This document shows, one piece after another, positions 17,982 to 26,749 of a stretch of 64,000 bases of DNA. The DNA is from Bacteroidota bacterium (lineage in GTDB: Bacteria; Bacteroidota; Bacteroidia; Chitinophagales; Chitinophagaceae). The notes beneath the pieces were generated by a model that did not search any database, was not told the DNA's origin, and saw only the letters and a program-made list of their open reading frames with translations. The translations under genes were made by a program, and so were the position numbers. Where the stretch lies: contig JAFDXN010000012.1 of the NCBI GenBank assembly GCA_018267915.1, forward strand, positions 62,001 to 126,000. Direction: 5' to 3'. The first letter of the stretch is position 1. Every line of letters starts with the position of its first letter.

Positions 17982-18905
17982 TTACAATACCTGCTTGATG
18001 GTGTATAGAGGTTTATTTTGCTGTGCAAGGAACATCTTGAACAGGTAGATGCCTAATATGCCGAGGCAGAACATAACGACACTGGTTGAGAAGAAAATTG
18101 CGACCATGATAGAGGTCCAACCTTCGATAGGCACCCCACGAAAAATTTTTATATAAATAATGCGGAGACCAATAAGGAAAAACAGCAGCGAAAAAATAAA
18201 GCCTGCGTTCACCATAGCCTTAAGCGGGAATGCCGAATAGTTGGTGATCATGCTAAAATACATCTTCACCAGTTTGCCCATTGTATAGCCTGTCTTACCA
18301 TACTTGCGGGGGTAGTGTTTTACGTCTACATGGGCAAAAGTAGTCGTGTACCAGAGCAATACTTCGTCCAAAAAGAGAAAGCTGTTACGGTGGTTGGCGG
18401 TTATCTTATCGATCACATCCCTGCAAATGAGCCTGAATGAGCTGCCTTTTACGTCGGTGCTCGTGATCATTTTATTATTGTGTTGTACCAGCTTTGTGCC
18501 GGCAGTGCGCATAGCGGAATGCTGCCGGTCTATCAGCTGGGCATACACTACCTCGGCATTGGTCTCCTGCTGCCGCGCTATCAACTTCAAAATATCCTCA
18601 GGCGCGTACTGCAGGTCATCATCAATAGTAATGATATACTGACCTTTGGCATAGTTAAATGCGCATAGCAGGGCGGCGTGCTGTCCGTAGTTCTTTTGCA
18701 GGCGCACGGCTTTTACCTTATCGGGATAACGGACTTTCAAGGCTGCGATCTCATCCCAGCTGTCGTCTTTGCTGCCATCGTCGATAAATACGATCTCGTA
18801 AGGAAGCCCCGCCATGGCAATGGTAGTCCGCTCAGTCAGCTCTGGCAGCGCACCATCGCTGTTGTACACAGGTACCACAATGCTGTATGTCACATCCTTG
18901 CTCAT
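17982..18905 (-). CDS. Family 2 glycosyltransferase with C-terminal membrane helices
   Basis: Inverting GT-A glycosyltransferase of the dolichol-phosphate mannose synthase/ArnC/GtrB type. Motifs are YSIVVPVYNSDGALPEL (residues ~6-22), FIDDGSKDDSWDEI (~40-53), the metal-binding DDDLQYAPEDI (~98-108), and FRLICRDVIDKI. Two C-terminal hydrophobic helices (~230-255 and ~272-296) anchor it in the inner membrane. Such enzymes usually load a sugar onto undecaprenyl phosphate for later transfer on the outer face. It abuts the SDR gene (one-base overlap) and the GNAT gene. Confidence 0.9.
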   Translation of the reverse strand: MSKDVTYSIVVPVYNSDGALPELTERTTIAMAGLPYEIVFIDDGSKDDSWDEIAALKVRYPDKVKAVRLQKNYGQHAALLCAFNYAKGQYIITIDDDLQYAPEDILKLIARQQETNAEVVYAQLIDRQHSAMRTAGTKLVQHNNKMITSTDVKGSSFRLICRDVIDKITANHRNSFLFLDEVLLWYTTTFAHVDVKHYPRKYGKTGYTMGKLVKMYFSMITNYSAFPLKAMVNAGFIFSLLFFLIGLRIIYIKIFRGVPIEGWTSIMVAIFFSTSVVMFCLGILGIYLFKMFLAQQNKPLYTIKQVL

Positions 18906-19654
18906 CAGTTACTTAATAAAAAACCGCCGTCCATATATAAATTGACACCTGTTATCCACCTTGAGGCTGGGGACAGGAAGAAAATAATCGCATTGGCTAC
19001 ATCTTCCGGGTAGCCCACACCTAAAGGGTATTTGCTCACATGCTCATTCATTGCTTCCTCAAAGAGGCCTTCAGAGGAATAATCATACATCGGCGTTTTT
19101 ACCATTGCCGGGCTGATACAGTTGGAGCGAATGTTACGACCTACATATTCGGCAGCCACGGTTTTGGCGAAGGCCTCGAGCGCAGCCTTCGATGAGGCAT
19201 ACATAACGTTACCCTTGCCGGGGAACTGGCCCGATATCGACGATAGGAAAACCAGTGATGCCCCGTCACTTATTTTTTTGGCTTTGAACAATGCTGCGGT
19301 AAGCAAAGCGGGAGCGTAAAAATTAGTATGGATGATCTCGTTGAGCTTTGCCGCATTCAGGAAGGCTATGGGAAATGGTTTTACCAGGCCGGCACAGTGC
19401 ACCACGCCATCCAGCGCAGGTATCTCTTTGGCAAAGGCAGTTATTGCTTTTTCATCAAGCAGGTCGCAGGGGAGCACGAGATGACCTTCTCCTGAAAGCT
19501 GCGACAAGGTTTCGTTAAGGCGCTCCACATTCCTGCCTGTCAGCACCATCCTGGCCCCAAATGTTGAACAGTCTATAGCGGCTTTGCGGCCTATGCCTGA
19601 TGAGGCACCGGTCACCAGTACCGTCTTGCCATTTAAATGGAAAGGTGTCTGCAT
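18905..19654 (-). CDS. SDR-family oxidoreductase (FabG-like ketoreductase)
   Basis: Classical short-chain dehydrogenase/reductase. It has TGASSGIG (residues 15-22) for NAD(P) binding, the catalytic Ser (139/141) in LSSISG, and YASSK with Tyr152 and Lys156. At 249 residues it has FabG length. Stop and start overlap with the neighbouring KASIII and GT2 genes, so it belongs to the same operon. With KASIII and ACP genes alongside and no dehydratase or enoyl reductase, a 3-ketoacyl-ACP reductase leaving a beta-hydroxyl is likely. Oxidation or reduction of a nucleotide sugar is the alternative. Confidence 0.9.
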   Translation of the reverse strand: MQTPFHLNGKTVLVTGASSGIGRKAAIDCSTFGARMVLTGRNVERLNETLSQLSGEGHLVLPCDLLDEKAITAFAKEIPALDGVVHCAGLVKPFPIAFLNAAKLNEIIHTNFYAPALLTAALFKAKKISDGASLVFLSSISGQFPGKGNVMYASSKAALEAFAKTVAAEYVGRNIRSNCISPAMVKTPMYDYSSEGLFEEAMNEHVSKYPLGVGYPEDVANAIIFFLSPASRWITGVNLYMDGGFLLSN

Positions 19655-20709
19655 TACAACTCAATAATACCCGGCAATACTAAATGTTCGGTGTTCAGTA
19701 TCACAGAACCCCATGACAGACCGACACCAAAGCCTGAAAGTAATAATTTATTTTTTTTCGTGCTTAGCTCATTTTGAAGGCAGGCTAGCATGGTAATGGG
19801 TATCGAAGCCGAACTTGTGTTGCCATATTCCCTGAGGGAATAAGGCACTTTTTCGGGCGGGAACTTTAGCTTTTTCCTTATGGTCTCATTCATCAGCAGA
19901 TTGGCCTGGTGCATAATAAAGTAATCGATATCGGCAACTGTGTAGCCACAGTGGGCCATTAGCTGCGATACATTAGGTGGCACCTCTTTAACTGAAAAGT
20001 TAAAAATATCTAATCCATTCAATGCAAGATTCTTCAATTTGCGCACAACGCCTTTTTCCAGCTCCACGGCTATATCGCTTTCAGGCATTATGGGGTTTTT
20101 CGAGCCTCCATGCGGTATTATTATTGCCTGGTGATTATGTCCGTCGGACTGCAGGCTGAAGTGCATAGGGCTGGCCTCGTCGGTATGCTCAAGCAACGTT
20201 GCCGAACCGGCATCGCCAAATAGAGGATATGCGCTTTTGTCTGTGCGTATCAGGGAAAGACTAGAGGTATCGCCGGCAAGCAGTAGTGCTTTTTTGATAC
20301 CTGTACTATTCATAAGGCTGGCTGCTATGCTGAGTCCATATACATAACCCGAGCAGCCAAGCGGCACATCAAATGCCAGGCAGGTGCGCGGCAGGCCCAA
20401 CCTGTCTTGAAGAATGATGGCAGACGAGGGAAGTATATAGTCCTTTGACTGCGAAACAAAAATGATAAGGCCTATTTCGGAGGGGTCGCATTGCGTGGCC
20501 TCCATGATCTTTTGCGCAGATACGGCGCACATATCCGATGCCAGTGATGTGCTGTCGGAAATATGGCGATGCAAGACCCCCACTGTTTTTATAAACAATT
20601 CCCGTTCTTCTTCGGTGATCCAGTCATAATCCCTGTTGCTTTCCACGGCTACAGGCACGCAGGCCGCAATACCCCGGATGCGAACGTTATTTATTGAAAA
20701 AATAGCCAT
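19654..20709 (-). CDS. Ketoacyl-ACP synthase III-family protein (KASIII copy 1)
   Basis: Thiolase-fold condensing enzyme related to FabH. The catalytic triad is complete: Cys119 in PLGCSGYVYG, His267 in MHQAN, and Asn297 in YGNTSSAS. It has 351 residues. It differs clearly from the other two KASIII genes of the cluster, which resemble each other more. It may accept a different primer or act at a different step. It overlaps the SDR start by one base; 54 bases separate it from the KASIII gene upstream. Housekeeping FabH is unlikely given the setting. Confidence 0.9.
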   Translation of the reverse strand: MAIFSINNVRIRGIAACVPVAVESNRDYDWITEEERELFIKTVGVLHRHISDSTSLASDMCAVSAQKIMEATQCDPSEIGLIIFVSQSKDYILPSSAIILQDRLGLPRTCLAFDVPLGCSGYVYGLSIAASLMNSTGIKKALLLAGDTSSLSLIRTDKSAYPLFGDAGSATLLEHTDEASPMHFSLQSDGHNHQAIIIPHGGSKNPIMPESDIAVELEKGVVRKLKNLALNGLDIFNFSVKEVPPNVSQLMAHCGYTVADIDYFIMHQANLLMNETIRKKLKFPPEKVPYSLREYGNTSSASIPITMLACLQNELSTKKNKLLLSGFGVGLSWGSVILNTEHLVLPGIIEL

Positions 20710-20763
20710 TTTAATATTTCACTTCGCAATCGGATAAAGGTAACTGATTTCCATCTAATCGGT

Positions 20764-21780
20764 CTAAAATGTAAGGACTGTAGCGCCCCAACTATTACCG
20801 GTGCCAAACCCCGCAACCAATACCTTTGTGCCTTCATGAACGAGCCCATCCCTCATGGCCTCTTTCAATGCTATGGGTATGGTGGACTGGATAGTATTGC
20901 CGGTATTTTCCATAAAGTAGTAAAACTTACCTTCAGGAATTTTCAATTTCATCCGCACCTGTTCCAGCGCATATTGGTTGGCCTGGTGAAGCACAAAGAG
21001 GTCTACCTCTTCAAGGCGCAGTCCGTTTTTAACAACTGTTTCCTGTATAATACGAGGCACGTTCTTGAGGATAAAAAAGAAGGTACCCGGCCCATCCATA
21101 TCAATACTGCTATCGGTATAAATATTGCCGAATTCATCCGTTCTTTCAAGCAAAGAGGTATCGGAGAGCGGATTACGGTCCCAGCCGTCACGAATAATGA
21201 TCTTTTGGTAGCCCTTGCCATCGGTACCGAGGACAAACTCTCCTATATCTGCCGTGCCGCCCTCATGCCTGCGGATCAATGTGGCTGCAGACGCATCGCC
21301 GAACAGAAGCCGGATAGATAAGTTTTTCGGATGCACGTAGCGTGTAGGAATAGTGGAGGATATGAGCAACACATTATCAATGTGCAGGGTGCTCATAATA
21401 CTTTTTGACAAGGCCAGGCCGTACAGGTATCCGCTGCAGCCATGATTGAGATCGAATGAGGCGATGCCGGTTTTAAGGCCTAGCTCATGCTGAATAAGGC
21501 AACTGGTAGCCGGCGTAATGTAATCGTGGTTGAGTGAAGTGTAGACAAGGGCGCCAATGTCTTCCTTTGGGAAACCGGTCTCTGCAAATAGTTGGTTGCC
21601 GACTATCACGCCCATGTCCGAGGCACGCAGGTCTCGTTCGGCTATATGTCGCGATTTGATACCAATATTTTCGATAAGCTTTTCATCAACCTTCCCGGGA
21701 AATTCCCCAGCCAGGCTATGATTTGTCTCTACCGTTTCCGGCAAATAGTAAGAGATAGCGGTTATGCCATATTGTGTCAT
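20764..21780 (-). CDS. Ketoacyl-ACP synthase III-family protein (KASIII copy 2)
   Basis: FabH-related condensing enzyme of 338 residues with the full triad: Cys115 (NHGCSGYLYG), His265 (LHQAN), Asn295 (TGNTIQST). The N-terminus (ISYYLPETVETN) is nearly the same as in copy 3, so the two are recent paralogues. A consensus promoter lies ~47 bases upstream, so this gene and those downstream can be transcribed separately from the ACP. It probably extends a short chain on the cluster's ACP. Confidence 0.9.
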   Translation of the reverse strand: MTQYGITAISYYLPETVETNHSLAGEFPGKVDEKLIENIGIKSRHIAERDLRASDMGVIVGNQLFAETGFPKEDIGALVYTSLNHDYITPATSCLIQHELGLKTGIASFDLNHGCSGYLYGLALSKSIMSTLHIDNVLLISSTIPTRYVHPKNLSIRLLFGDASAATLIRRHEGGTADIGEFVLGTDGKGYQKIIIRDGWDRNPLSDTSLLERTDEFGNIYTDSSIDMDGPGTFFFILKNVPRIIQETVVKNGLRLEEVDLFVLHQANQYALEQVRMKLKIPEGKFYYFMENTGNTIQSTIPIALKEAMRDGLVHEGTKVLVAGFGTGNSWGATVLTF

Positions 21781-21826
21781 TGTTCGGGTTTGGGGTTAGG
21801 TTAAAAAATTGAGGTAACAGGTAATT

Positions 21827-21858
21827 CAAATATAAATACATTTACTTACAAATGCAAA
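21827..21858 (-). promoter_or_regulatory. Consensus Bacteroidota promoter for KASIII copy 2 and downstream genes
   Basis: On the minus strand: TTTG (21858-21855), a 20-base spacer, and TATATTTG (21834-21827). This matches both halves of the TTTG/TAnnTTTG consensus. The predicted transcript starts near 21820, giving a ~40-base leader before the start at 21780. The surrounding 180 bases between this gene and the ACP are very AT-rich. Confidence 0.65.
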
Positions 21859-21963
21859 TAATATCTTACCAATTAAATAATAGTATATAAGGAATAGACG
21901 GTGAGAAACCGAATTAACGCGAGGTGGGCAGTATATCGTTGAATAGAAAAAACCAGCGCAGGC

Positions 21964-22191
21964 TTATGCCTTCGGCAATAGGTCGTAAAGGTCCTGAACG
22001 GTATTACAGTTCCGCAGGGTATCTCCCGTCAGCGTCACATCATACTCTGTCTCGAACATCGCGATAAGTATGAGCGCATTCATGGAACTCCAGTTCGGGA
22101 AATCGCGGAAAGAGGTTTCCGGCTTCAGACTGGAATCATTTATTTCAAGGGCTTCGTTGATCTTACCGATGAATTCGTTGATAGTATCCAT
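21964..22191 (-). CDS. Acyl carrier protein (cluster-specific)
   Basis: A 75-residue PP-binding protein that would carry the growing acyl chain on a 4'-phosphopantetheine arm. The usual DSL attachment motif is replaced by NWSSMNAL (residues 33-40), with Ser36 the likely attachment site. This variant is seen in specialised rather than housekeeping ACPs. Helices 1 to 4 are recognisable (TINEFIGKINEALE..., ALILIAMFETEYDV, VQDLYDLLPKA). It sits between KASIII copies 2 and 3, 47 bases after copy 3. Confidence 0.87.
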   Translation of the reverse strand: MDTINEFIGKINEALEINDSSLKPETSFRDFPNWSSMNALILIAMFETEYDVTLTGDTLRNCNTVQDLYDLLPKA

Positions 22192-22238
22192 TAATCTTTT
22201 GATTTATGCGCTGTATTAACTCGTGGCGACAAATGTAA

Positions 22239-23261
22239 CTAAAAAGTCAAAACTGTAGCACCCCAGCTCAAGCCGGTACCAAAACCGGCGATCAAGACCT
22301 TACTGCCCTGCTTTAACAGGCCTTTTTCCATTGCTTGTCTTAGCCCTATGGGCACGGTGGCCTGTACAGTATTGCCCAGCCTGTCCATGTTGTATAAAAA
22401 ACGCCCTTCTTCCAGTTTTAACTTCTTACGCACATACTCCAGCGCAAAATAATTGGCTTGATGCAGCACAAACAGGTCAATATCGTCCAGTGCCAGGTTG
22501 TTTTTTGCCAACGTTTCCTCTATAAGCACCGGCACACGCTTCAGTATGAAAAGCAATATACCCTGCCCATCCATGTACAGGCCTTTATTGGTGTAGACAT
22601 TACCAAACTGGTCTCTTCGCTCCTCAAAAGAGGCATCGGTAAATGGAGATGCTTCGCGGCCATCCTGGATAATAATGCGACGATAAGATGCCCCGTCAGT
22701 ACCTAGCATAAATTCGCCCACTTCCCCATAAATGTTGTTCCCGCTACGTGATATGAGCGTGGCAGTACCTGCATCCCCAAATAGTAGTCTTAACGAAAGG
22801 TTGGCGGGATCAATGTACTTGGTAGTGGCCGATGCAGTAAGGAACAATACGTTTTCCATACCAGCCCCGATAATCAGGCCTTTGGCCATGGCAAGCCCAT
22901 AAAGGTAGCCACTACAGCCATGCGTCATGTCGAATGTACCGGCATGCTTCGCGAGCCCCAGTTCCCCGTGCAACACACAACTTGTGGGAGGAGTGACATA
23001 ATCGTGGTGTTCCGAACAATAAATGAGCGCGTCGATCTTATTTCTGTCAAAGCCTGTTTCGTCAAAAAGGCGCTCGGCAGCAAGTCGGGCTATGTGGGAA
23101 GCTTTCAGATCTTTTGGAATGATGTGGCGCTCATATACGCCCAGCTTTTCAATAAGATCTGCGCTGACCTTTTCCGGGAACTGGGCCACCAGGTCTATAT
23201 TGCGTTCTACTTGTTCCGGCAGGTAATAACTGATCGCGGAAATATGAATATTAGAGTCCAC
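22239..23261 (-). CDS. Ketoacyl-ACP synthase III-family protein (KASIII copy 3)
   Basis: 340 residues, paralogous to copy 2 (shared ISYYLPE.VE.N, DL.AS, HGCSGYLYGLA, LFVLHQAN and GNT.Q.T.PI segments). The triad is Cys116, His267 and Asn297. It precedes the ACP gene directly. A -7-like element TATATTTG (minus strand, 23319-23312) lies 51 bases upstream with a TTTC 17 bases further up, so the KASIII-ACP pair may have its own promoter. Confidence 0.9.
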   Translation of the reverse strand: MDSNIHISAISYYLPEQVERNIDLVAQFPEKVSADLIEKLGVYERHIIPKDLKASHIARLAAERLFDETGFDRNKIDALIYCSEHHDYVTPPTSCVLHGELGLAKHAGTFDMTHGCSGYLYGLAMAKGLIIGAGMENVLFLTASATTKYIDPANLSLRLLFGDAGTATLISRSGNNIYGEVGEFMLGTDGASYRRIIIQDGREASPFTDASFEERRDQFGNVYTNKGLYMDGQGILLFILKRVPVLIEETLAKNNLALDDIDLFVLHQANYFALEYVRKKLKLEEGRFLYNMDRLGNTVQATVPIGLRQAMEKGLLKQGSKVLIAGFGTGLSWGATVLTF

Positions 23262-23311
23262 TTCCTTCCTTGTATACTCGAGCCCTAAAGCCCTTTATAC
23301 ACTTATTATCA

Positions 23312-23340
23312 CAAATATACGGGACATTTCGATTCGGAAA
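23312..23340 (-). promoter_or_regulatory. Candidate promoter for KASIII copy 3 and ACP
   Basis: Minus-strand TATATTTG (23319-23312), a perfect -7 match, with TTTC (23340-23337) 17 bases upstream as an imperfect -33. The predicted leader is about 45 bases. Confidence 0.5.
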
Positions 23341-23348
23341 CGCCAATG

Positions 23349-25490
23349 TTACCTTTCCGGGGTAGGCGCTTTATTACGGTCACTTATCAATTGCTGCAGT
23401 AAGTGTTCATAATAACTCGCCTTTTGAACGTCATTTTTCGAAGTATAGTAGTTACGCAGGAACATGACAACCTGGGGATTTACCATGTGGTTTTGGGCAG
23501 CCATTTCGCAATACATCACCGCAGACGCCGTATCGTTCCGATAAAATGCTACATTCGCCAGATCCGTGAATGCCGTCCCCTTGTCCGGCAGATTTTTTGT
23601 AGCCTTCGTCAACACTTTTATAGCATCGGCGGTATCATGATTCATGAGCAATACATCGCTCATGTCGAAATAAGCCTCTCCAAAAGTAGAATCGTAATAG
23701 ATGGCTAATTCAAACTGGTAGAGGGCTGAATCGATCTTATGATCTTTAAAAAATAGGATGCCGAGGTTATGGTTCAGTTTGGCACGATCATTAGCATTAA
23801 CCGCTACATCGCCGGCACCCATTTTAGATGTGCCTTTCAGTGCCATATTGATATACTTCTTCGCCTGTGCAGTGCTGTCTTCATTAAAATAGATCACCGC
23901 CAGGTTATTTATCGCACTGCCCATATTAGGTGTTATCTCTATCGCCTTCAGGAAGTTGCTTTTTGCCTCCTGTAGAAAACTCATGGCACTATCATAATAC
24001 AATTTTGCATTCACCATGTCGCCACTGTTTTTGTAGTCAATAGCGCGGCTGGTGTAAAGTTTGGATACACCCATCATCAATTCGCCATTTAGCATATTGG
24101 CTTTAGTCGATTTTTCAAGATACTTTATATCATGCCGGTATAATACAAACTTATTTTTCCAGTCCATGTTTCTCACGACGCTTCTTGCACCGTAGGCACA
24201 GCATAGAACAACCAATACCAGCGCAAGGCGTTTACCGGCGGCATTAAATTCAAAGCCGGCAGGGTTTACCTTGAACAACCTGAAGAGATACCATATCACA
24301 AACATGCAAAAGCCAAGCGAGGCTGCATACATAAAACGCTCGGCCATCATACCCGGCGACGGTCGAAAGAGGTTGGAAAAAATAAAAAGGTTCAACACAA
24401 ACCAGATGGCAGCAAAGACGGGTATCGATTTCTTCCGGAAATTGACAATGATGTATACACCTATGCCAATAAAAACAAGAAGCGAAAGCCACACCCAAAT
24501 ATTATCCCACCCAACGATGGGCACATAGGCATAACCATAATAAAATACCAGGGGAAAGGGAATAAAATGCAGGTAAAGATACCAGCCCGATATATAAACT
24601 GCAGTGGCAGATTTTAAGGCAAAACTGTAACCTGAAACATAAAAAGGGTTTTCCATCGCAAAGAACAGCCTCTGGTCGGGCGGCAAAACTGTTCCAAGAA
24701 CCGAGGCGCTGAGGCGAAACATGATAAATATCGGGATAAGCGTCAGCAGTATCCTTTTGATCGACATATCACTAAAAAAATAAAAGGCTATAGGAGGTAT
24801 GACAAGCAATGGCGCTACTGTCTTCTTACATAGTGTACCGATTATGAATACCGTGGGATACAGGAAGAGGTAAATCCATTTCTTTGTCGTGTAATATCGC
24901 CAGGATATATTAAAACTGATCACCACGAAAAAAAGCGCCAGTATTTCGTCGCGGCTCTTTATACTGTCCACTACTTCCGTATGCAGGGGATGCACCGCAA
25001 AGAACATGCAAACGGCAAAGGCATACCACGCATGCTCTTTCTTAAACCATTTAAGCATTATCGAAAAGATGAGCACTACAGTGATGGCATATATCAATAC
25101 ATTGAAAAAATGGCTCACGGGGGGCTGCTGTCCTATGTAGGCATATTGTAAAACAAAAGACAGCATGGTCACCGGCCGGTACTCGAAAGAGTTTTCGTTG
25201 TCGGAAAACGTATTGTTGGAAAATATCCTGGGTATGGACTTCAGACCATGGCGGGCCGCCTTTTGAGCATTATTGGTGTAGAGTTCATCATCAAGGTTAA
25301 ACCTGTTGGGTATGCCATTGGCGAACACAGCAAATGCCAGGACAAAAAGCGCGATCTTCTGGTAAAGAATGGTCCGGTCTTTACGAGGCTTAGCCGGGGC
25401 GAGTTCTTTGACCGCATCGCTGCTGCCTTCCTTTTTTGGGGGCACAAGGGCTGCCTTATTTTTTTTTGAGGCTGCTTTGCTTTTAGACAT
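23349..25490 (-). CDS. TMTC-like multipass membrane protein with C-terminal TPR repeats (GT-C type)
   Basis: The 713 residues form three parts. First is a Lys/Ala-rich cytoplasmic head (1-38). Next come about ten membrane helices (~45-440), with an NLDDELY motif after helix 1 and HPLHTEVVDSIKSRDEIL, like the HP.HTE segment of TMTC-type O-mannosyltransferases. Last is a periplasmic series of TPRs (~470-700). This layout fits GT-C transferases that use polyprenyl-phosphate sugars. It lies between the aminotransferase and KASIII copy 3, so it may attach or flip the sugar made by the cluster. A minus-strand TACATTTG (25502-25495) ends 5 bases before the start, so the mRNA could be leaderless. Confidence 0.8.
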   Translation of the reverse strand: MSKSKAASKKNKAALVPPKKEGSSDAVKELAPAKPRKDRTILYQKIALFVLAFAVFANGIPNRFNLDDELYTNNAQKAARHGLKSIPRIFSNNTFSDNENSFEYRPVTMLSFVLQYAYIGQQPPVSHFFNVLIYAITVVLIFSIMLKWFKKEHAWYAFAVCMFFAVHPLHTEVVDSIKSRDEILALFFVVISFNISWRYYTTKKWIYLFLYPTVFIIGTLCKKTVAPLLVIPPIAFYFFSDMSIKRILLTLIPIFIMFRLSASVLGTVLPPDQRLFFAMENPFYVSGYSFALKSATAVYISGWYLYLHFIPFPLVFYYGYAYVPIVGWDNIWVWLSLLVFIGIGVYIIVNFRKKSIPVFAAIWFVLNLFIFSNLFRPSPGMMAERFMYAASLGFCMFVIWYLFRLFKVNPAGFEFNAAGKRLALVLVVLCCAYGARSVVRNMDWKNKFVLYRHDIKYLEKSTKANMLNGELMMGVSKLYTSRAIDYKNSGDMVNAKLYYDSAMSFLQEAKSNFLKAIEITPNMGSAINNLAVIYFNEDSTAQAKKYINMALKGTSKMGAGDVAVNANDRAKLNHNLGILFFKDHKIDSALYQFELAIYYDSTFGEAYFDMSDVLLMNHDTADAIKVLTKATKNLPDKGTAFTDLANVAFYRNDTASAVMYCEMAAQNHMVNPQVVMFLRNYYTSKNDVQKASYYEHLLQQLISDRNKAPTPER

Positions 25491-25513
25491 GGCTCAAATG
25501 TAATATAGATGGG

Positions 25514-26638
25514 TTAAAGCTGGCTGATGAATTTTTTTATCTCGTCGATCACCATACTCTGTTCATTATCTGACAGGTCGGTATAAGAGGGTATAGTAAT
25601 GATCCTTCGGCCCGCGTCTTCGGTGACAGGCAAAGACCCTTTGTTATACCTGGCGAAATACGGCTGCAAATGGTTAGGATAATAATGCACTGCGGTGCTG
25701 ATACCCTTTTCCCACAGATGCCCCATAAGCTTCTCGCGCCAGGGTTCTGCGGCCAATATGCAGAAGATATAGGCAAAATCAGTGTCGGGGTCTGTGGCGG
25801 GTATCTCCAGCCCTTTATCAACTGGCAACTCATCAAGGTAACGCCTTACCATATTCCTTTTCTTTGCCCGTATCTCATCGATCCGCTGCAATTGCATCAG
25901 CCCGATGGCTGCTCCAACATCGTTTTGCGTACACTTATCGCCGGCCGATACCACTTCGTAATGCCAGGGATTGTTATTGCTGGTATTATACCTGTGCCAG
26001 GTGGAGCGGGCCATGCCCATATTACGGTAAGCCAATATTTTTTTCGCCACCTCATCGTCGTTAGTGGCAATACCGCCACCTTCTATACAGCATATATTTT
26101 TAAGCGGTCCGAAACTGAAGCAACTCATATAACTGTTAGCACCCACCGGCGCACCCTTGTAGCTGCTGCCGAAAGCGTGCGCTGCATCTTCTATCACCTT
26201 TAACCGGTGTGCTGCCGCGAGCTGCTGTACGGAATCTATACGACAGGAATGACTCCGGAAATGCAGGGGTAGTATTACCTTGGTCCTGGGGCTAATAAGA
26301 CGCTCCACATCCGCAACCGAGATATTCAGATCTTCTTTGTCGACATCTGCAAACACCGGTACCAGGCCAAGCTTCATGATCACTTGTATTACAGACGCAT
26401 AGGTAAGCGACGGGACTATTATTTCATCGCCGGCTTTGCAGCCTGCAACAATGAGGGCAACTTCAAGGGATTTGGTACAGCTCGATAGCGCAATGAAATG
26501 TTTTGCCTGTAGTTCCTTTTTGCATTCTTCCTCGAACGCGAAGACTCTGCTGCCTTGTCCCACCCAACCTGAGGCAATGACCTCTTCCAGCAATTTTCTT
26601 TCTGTAATTCCTATAGATGGTTTTGAAACGTTGATCAC
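25514..26638 (-). CDS. DegT/DnrJ/EryC1/StrS-family sugar aminotransferase
   Basis: PLP enzyme that converts a keto-sugar nucleotide into an amino sugar. PLP-binding Lys180 is in SFGPLKNICCIEGGG. Asp151 in EDAAHAFGS contacts the pyridine nitrogen, and the LPLHFR.....ID segment is family-typical. 374 residues is standard. It is the first gene of the minus-strand cluster, 23 bases before the TMTC-like gene. It does not tell which sugar, and the 4,6-dehydratase that would supply a keto sugar is not in the window. Start chosen by family alignment from MINVSKPSI. Confidence 0.92.
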   Translation of the reverse strand: MINVSKPSIGITERKLLEEVIASGWVGQGSRVFAFEEECKKELQAKHFIALSSCTKSLEVALIVAGCKAGDEIIVPSLTYASVIQVIMKLGLVPVFADVDKEDLNISVADVERLISPRTKVILPLHFRSHSCRIDSVQQLAAAHRLKVIEDAAHAFGSSYKGAPVGANSYMSCFSFGPLKNICCIEGGGIATNDDEVAKKILAYRNMGMARSTWHRYNTSNNNPWHYEVVSAGDKCTQNDVGAAIGLMQLQRIDEIRAKKRNMVRRYLDELPVDKGLEIPATDPDTDFAYIFCILAAEPWREKLMGHLWEKGISTAVHYYPNHLQPYFARYNKGSLPVTEDAGRRIITIPSYTDLSDNEQSMVIDEIKKFISQL

Positions 26639-26749
26639 CGGTTCAAGATTATACGGTATAAAATTAATGTCTTAGCGTAGGGTAATTTAGATAAAAAATG
26701 CTTACCAGCGTACAGGAGGTTAGGCACGATAATATAACTTAGTGTGAGG

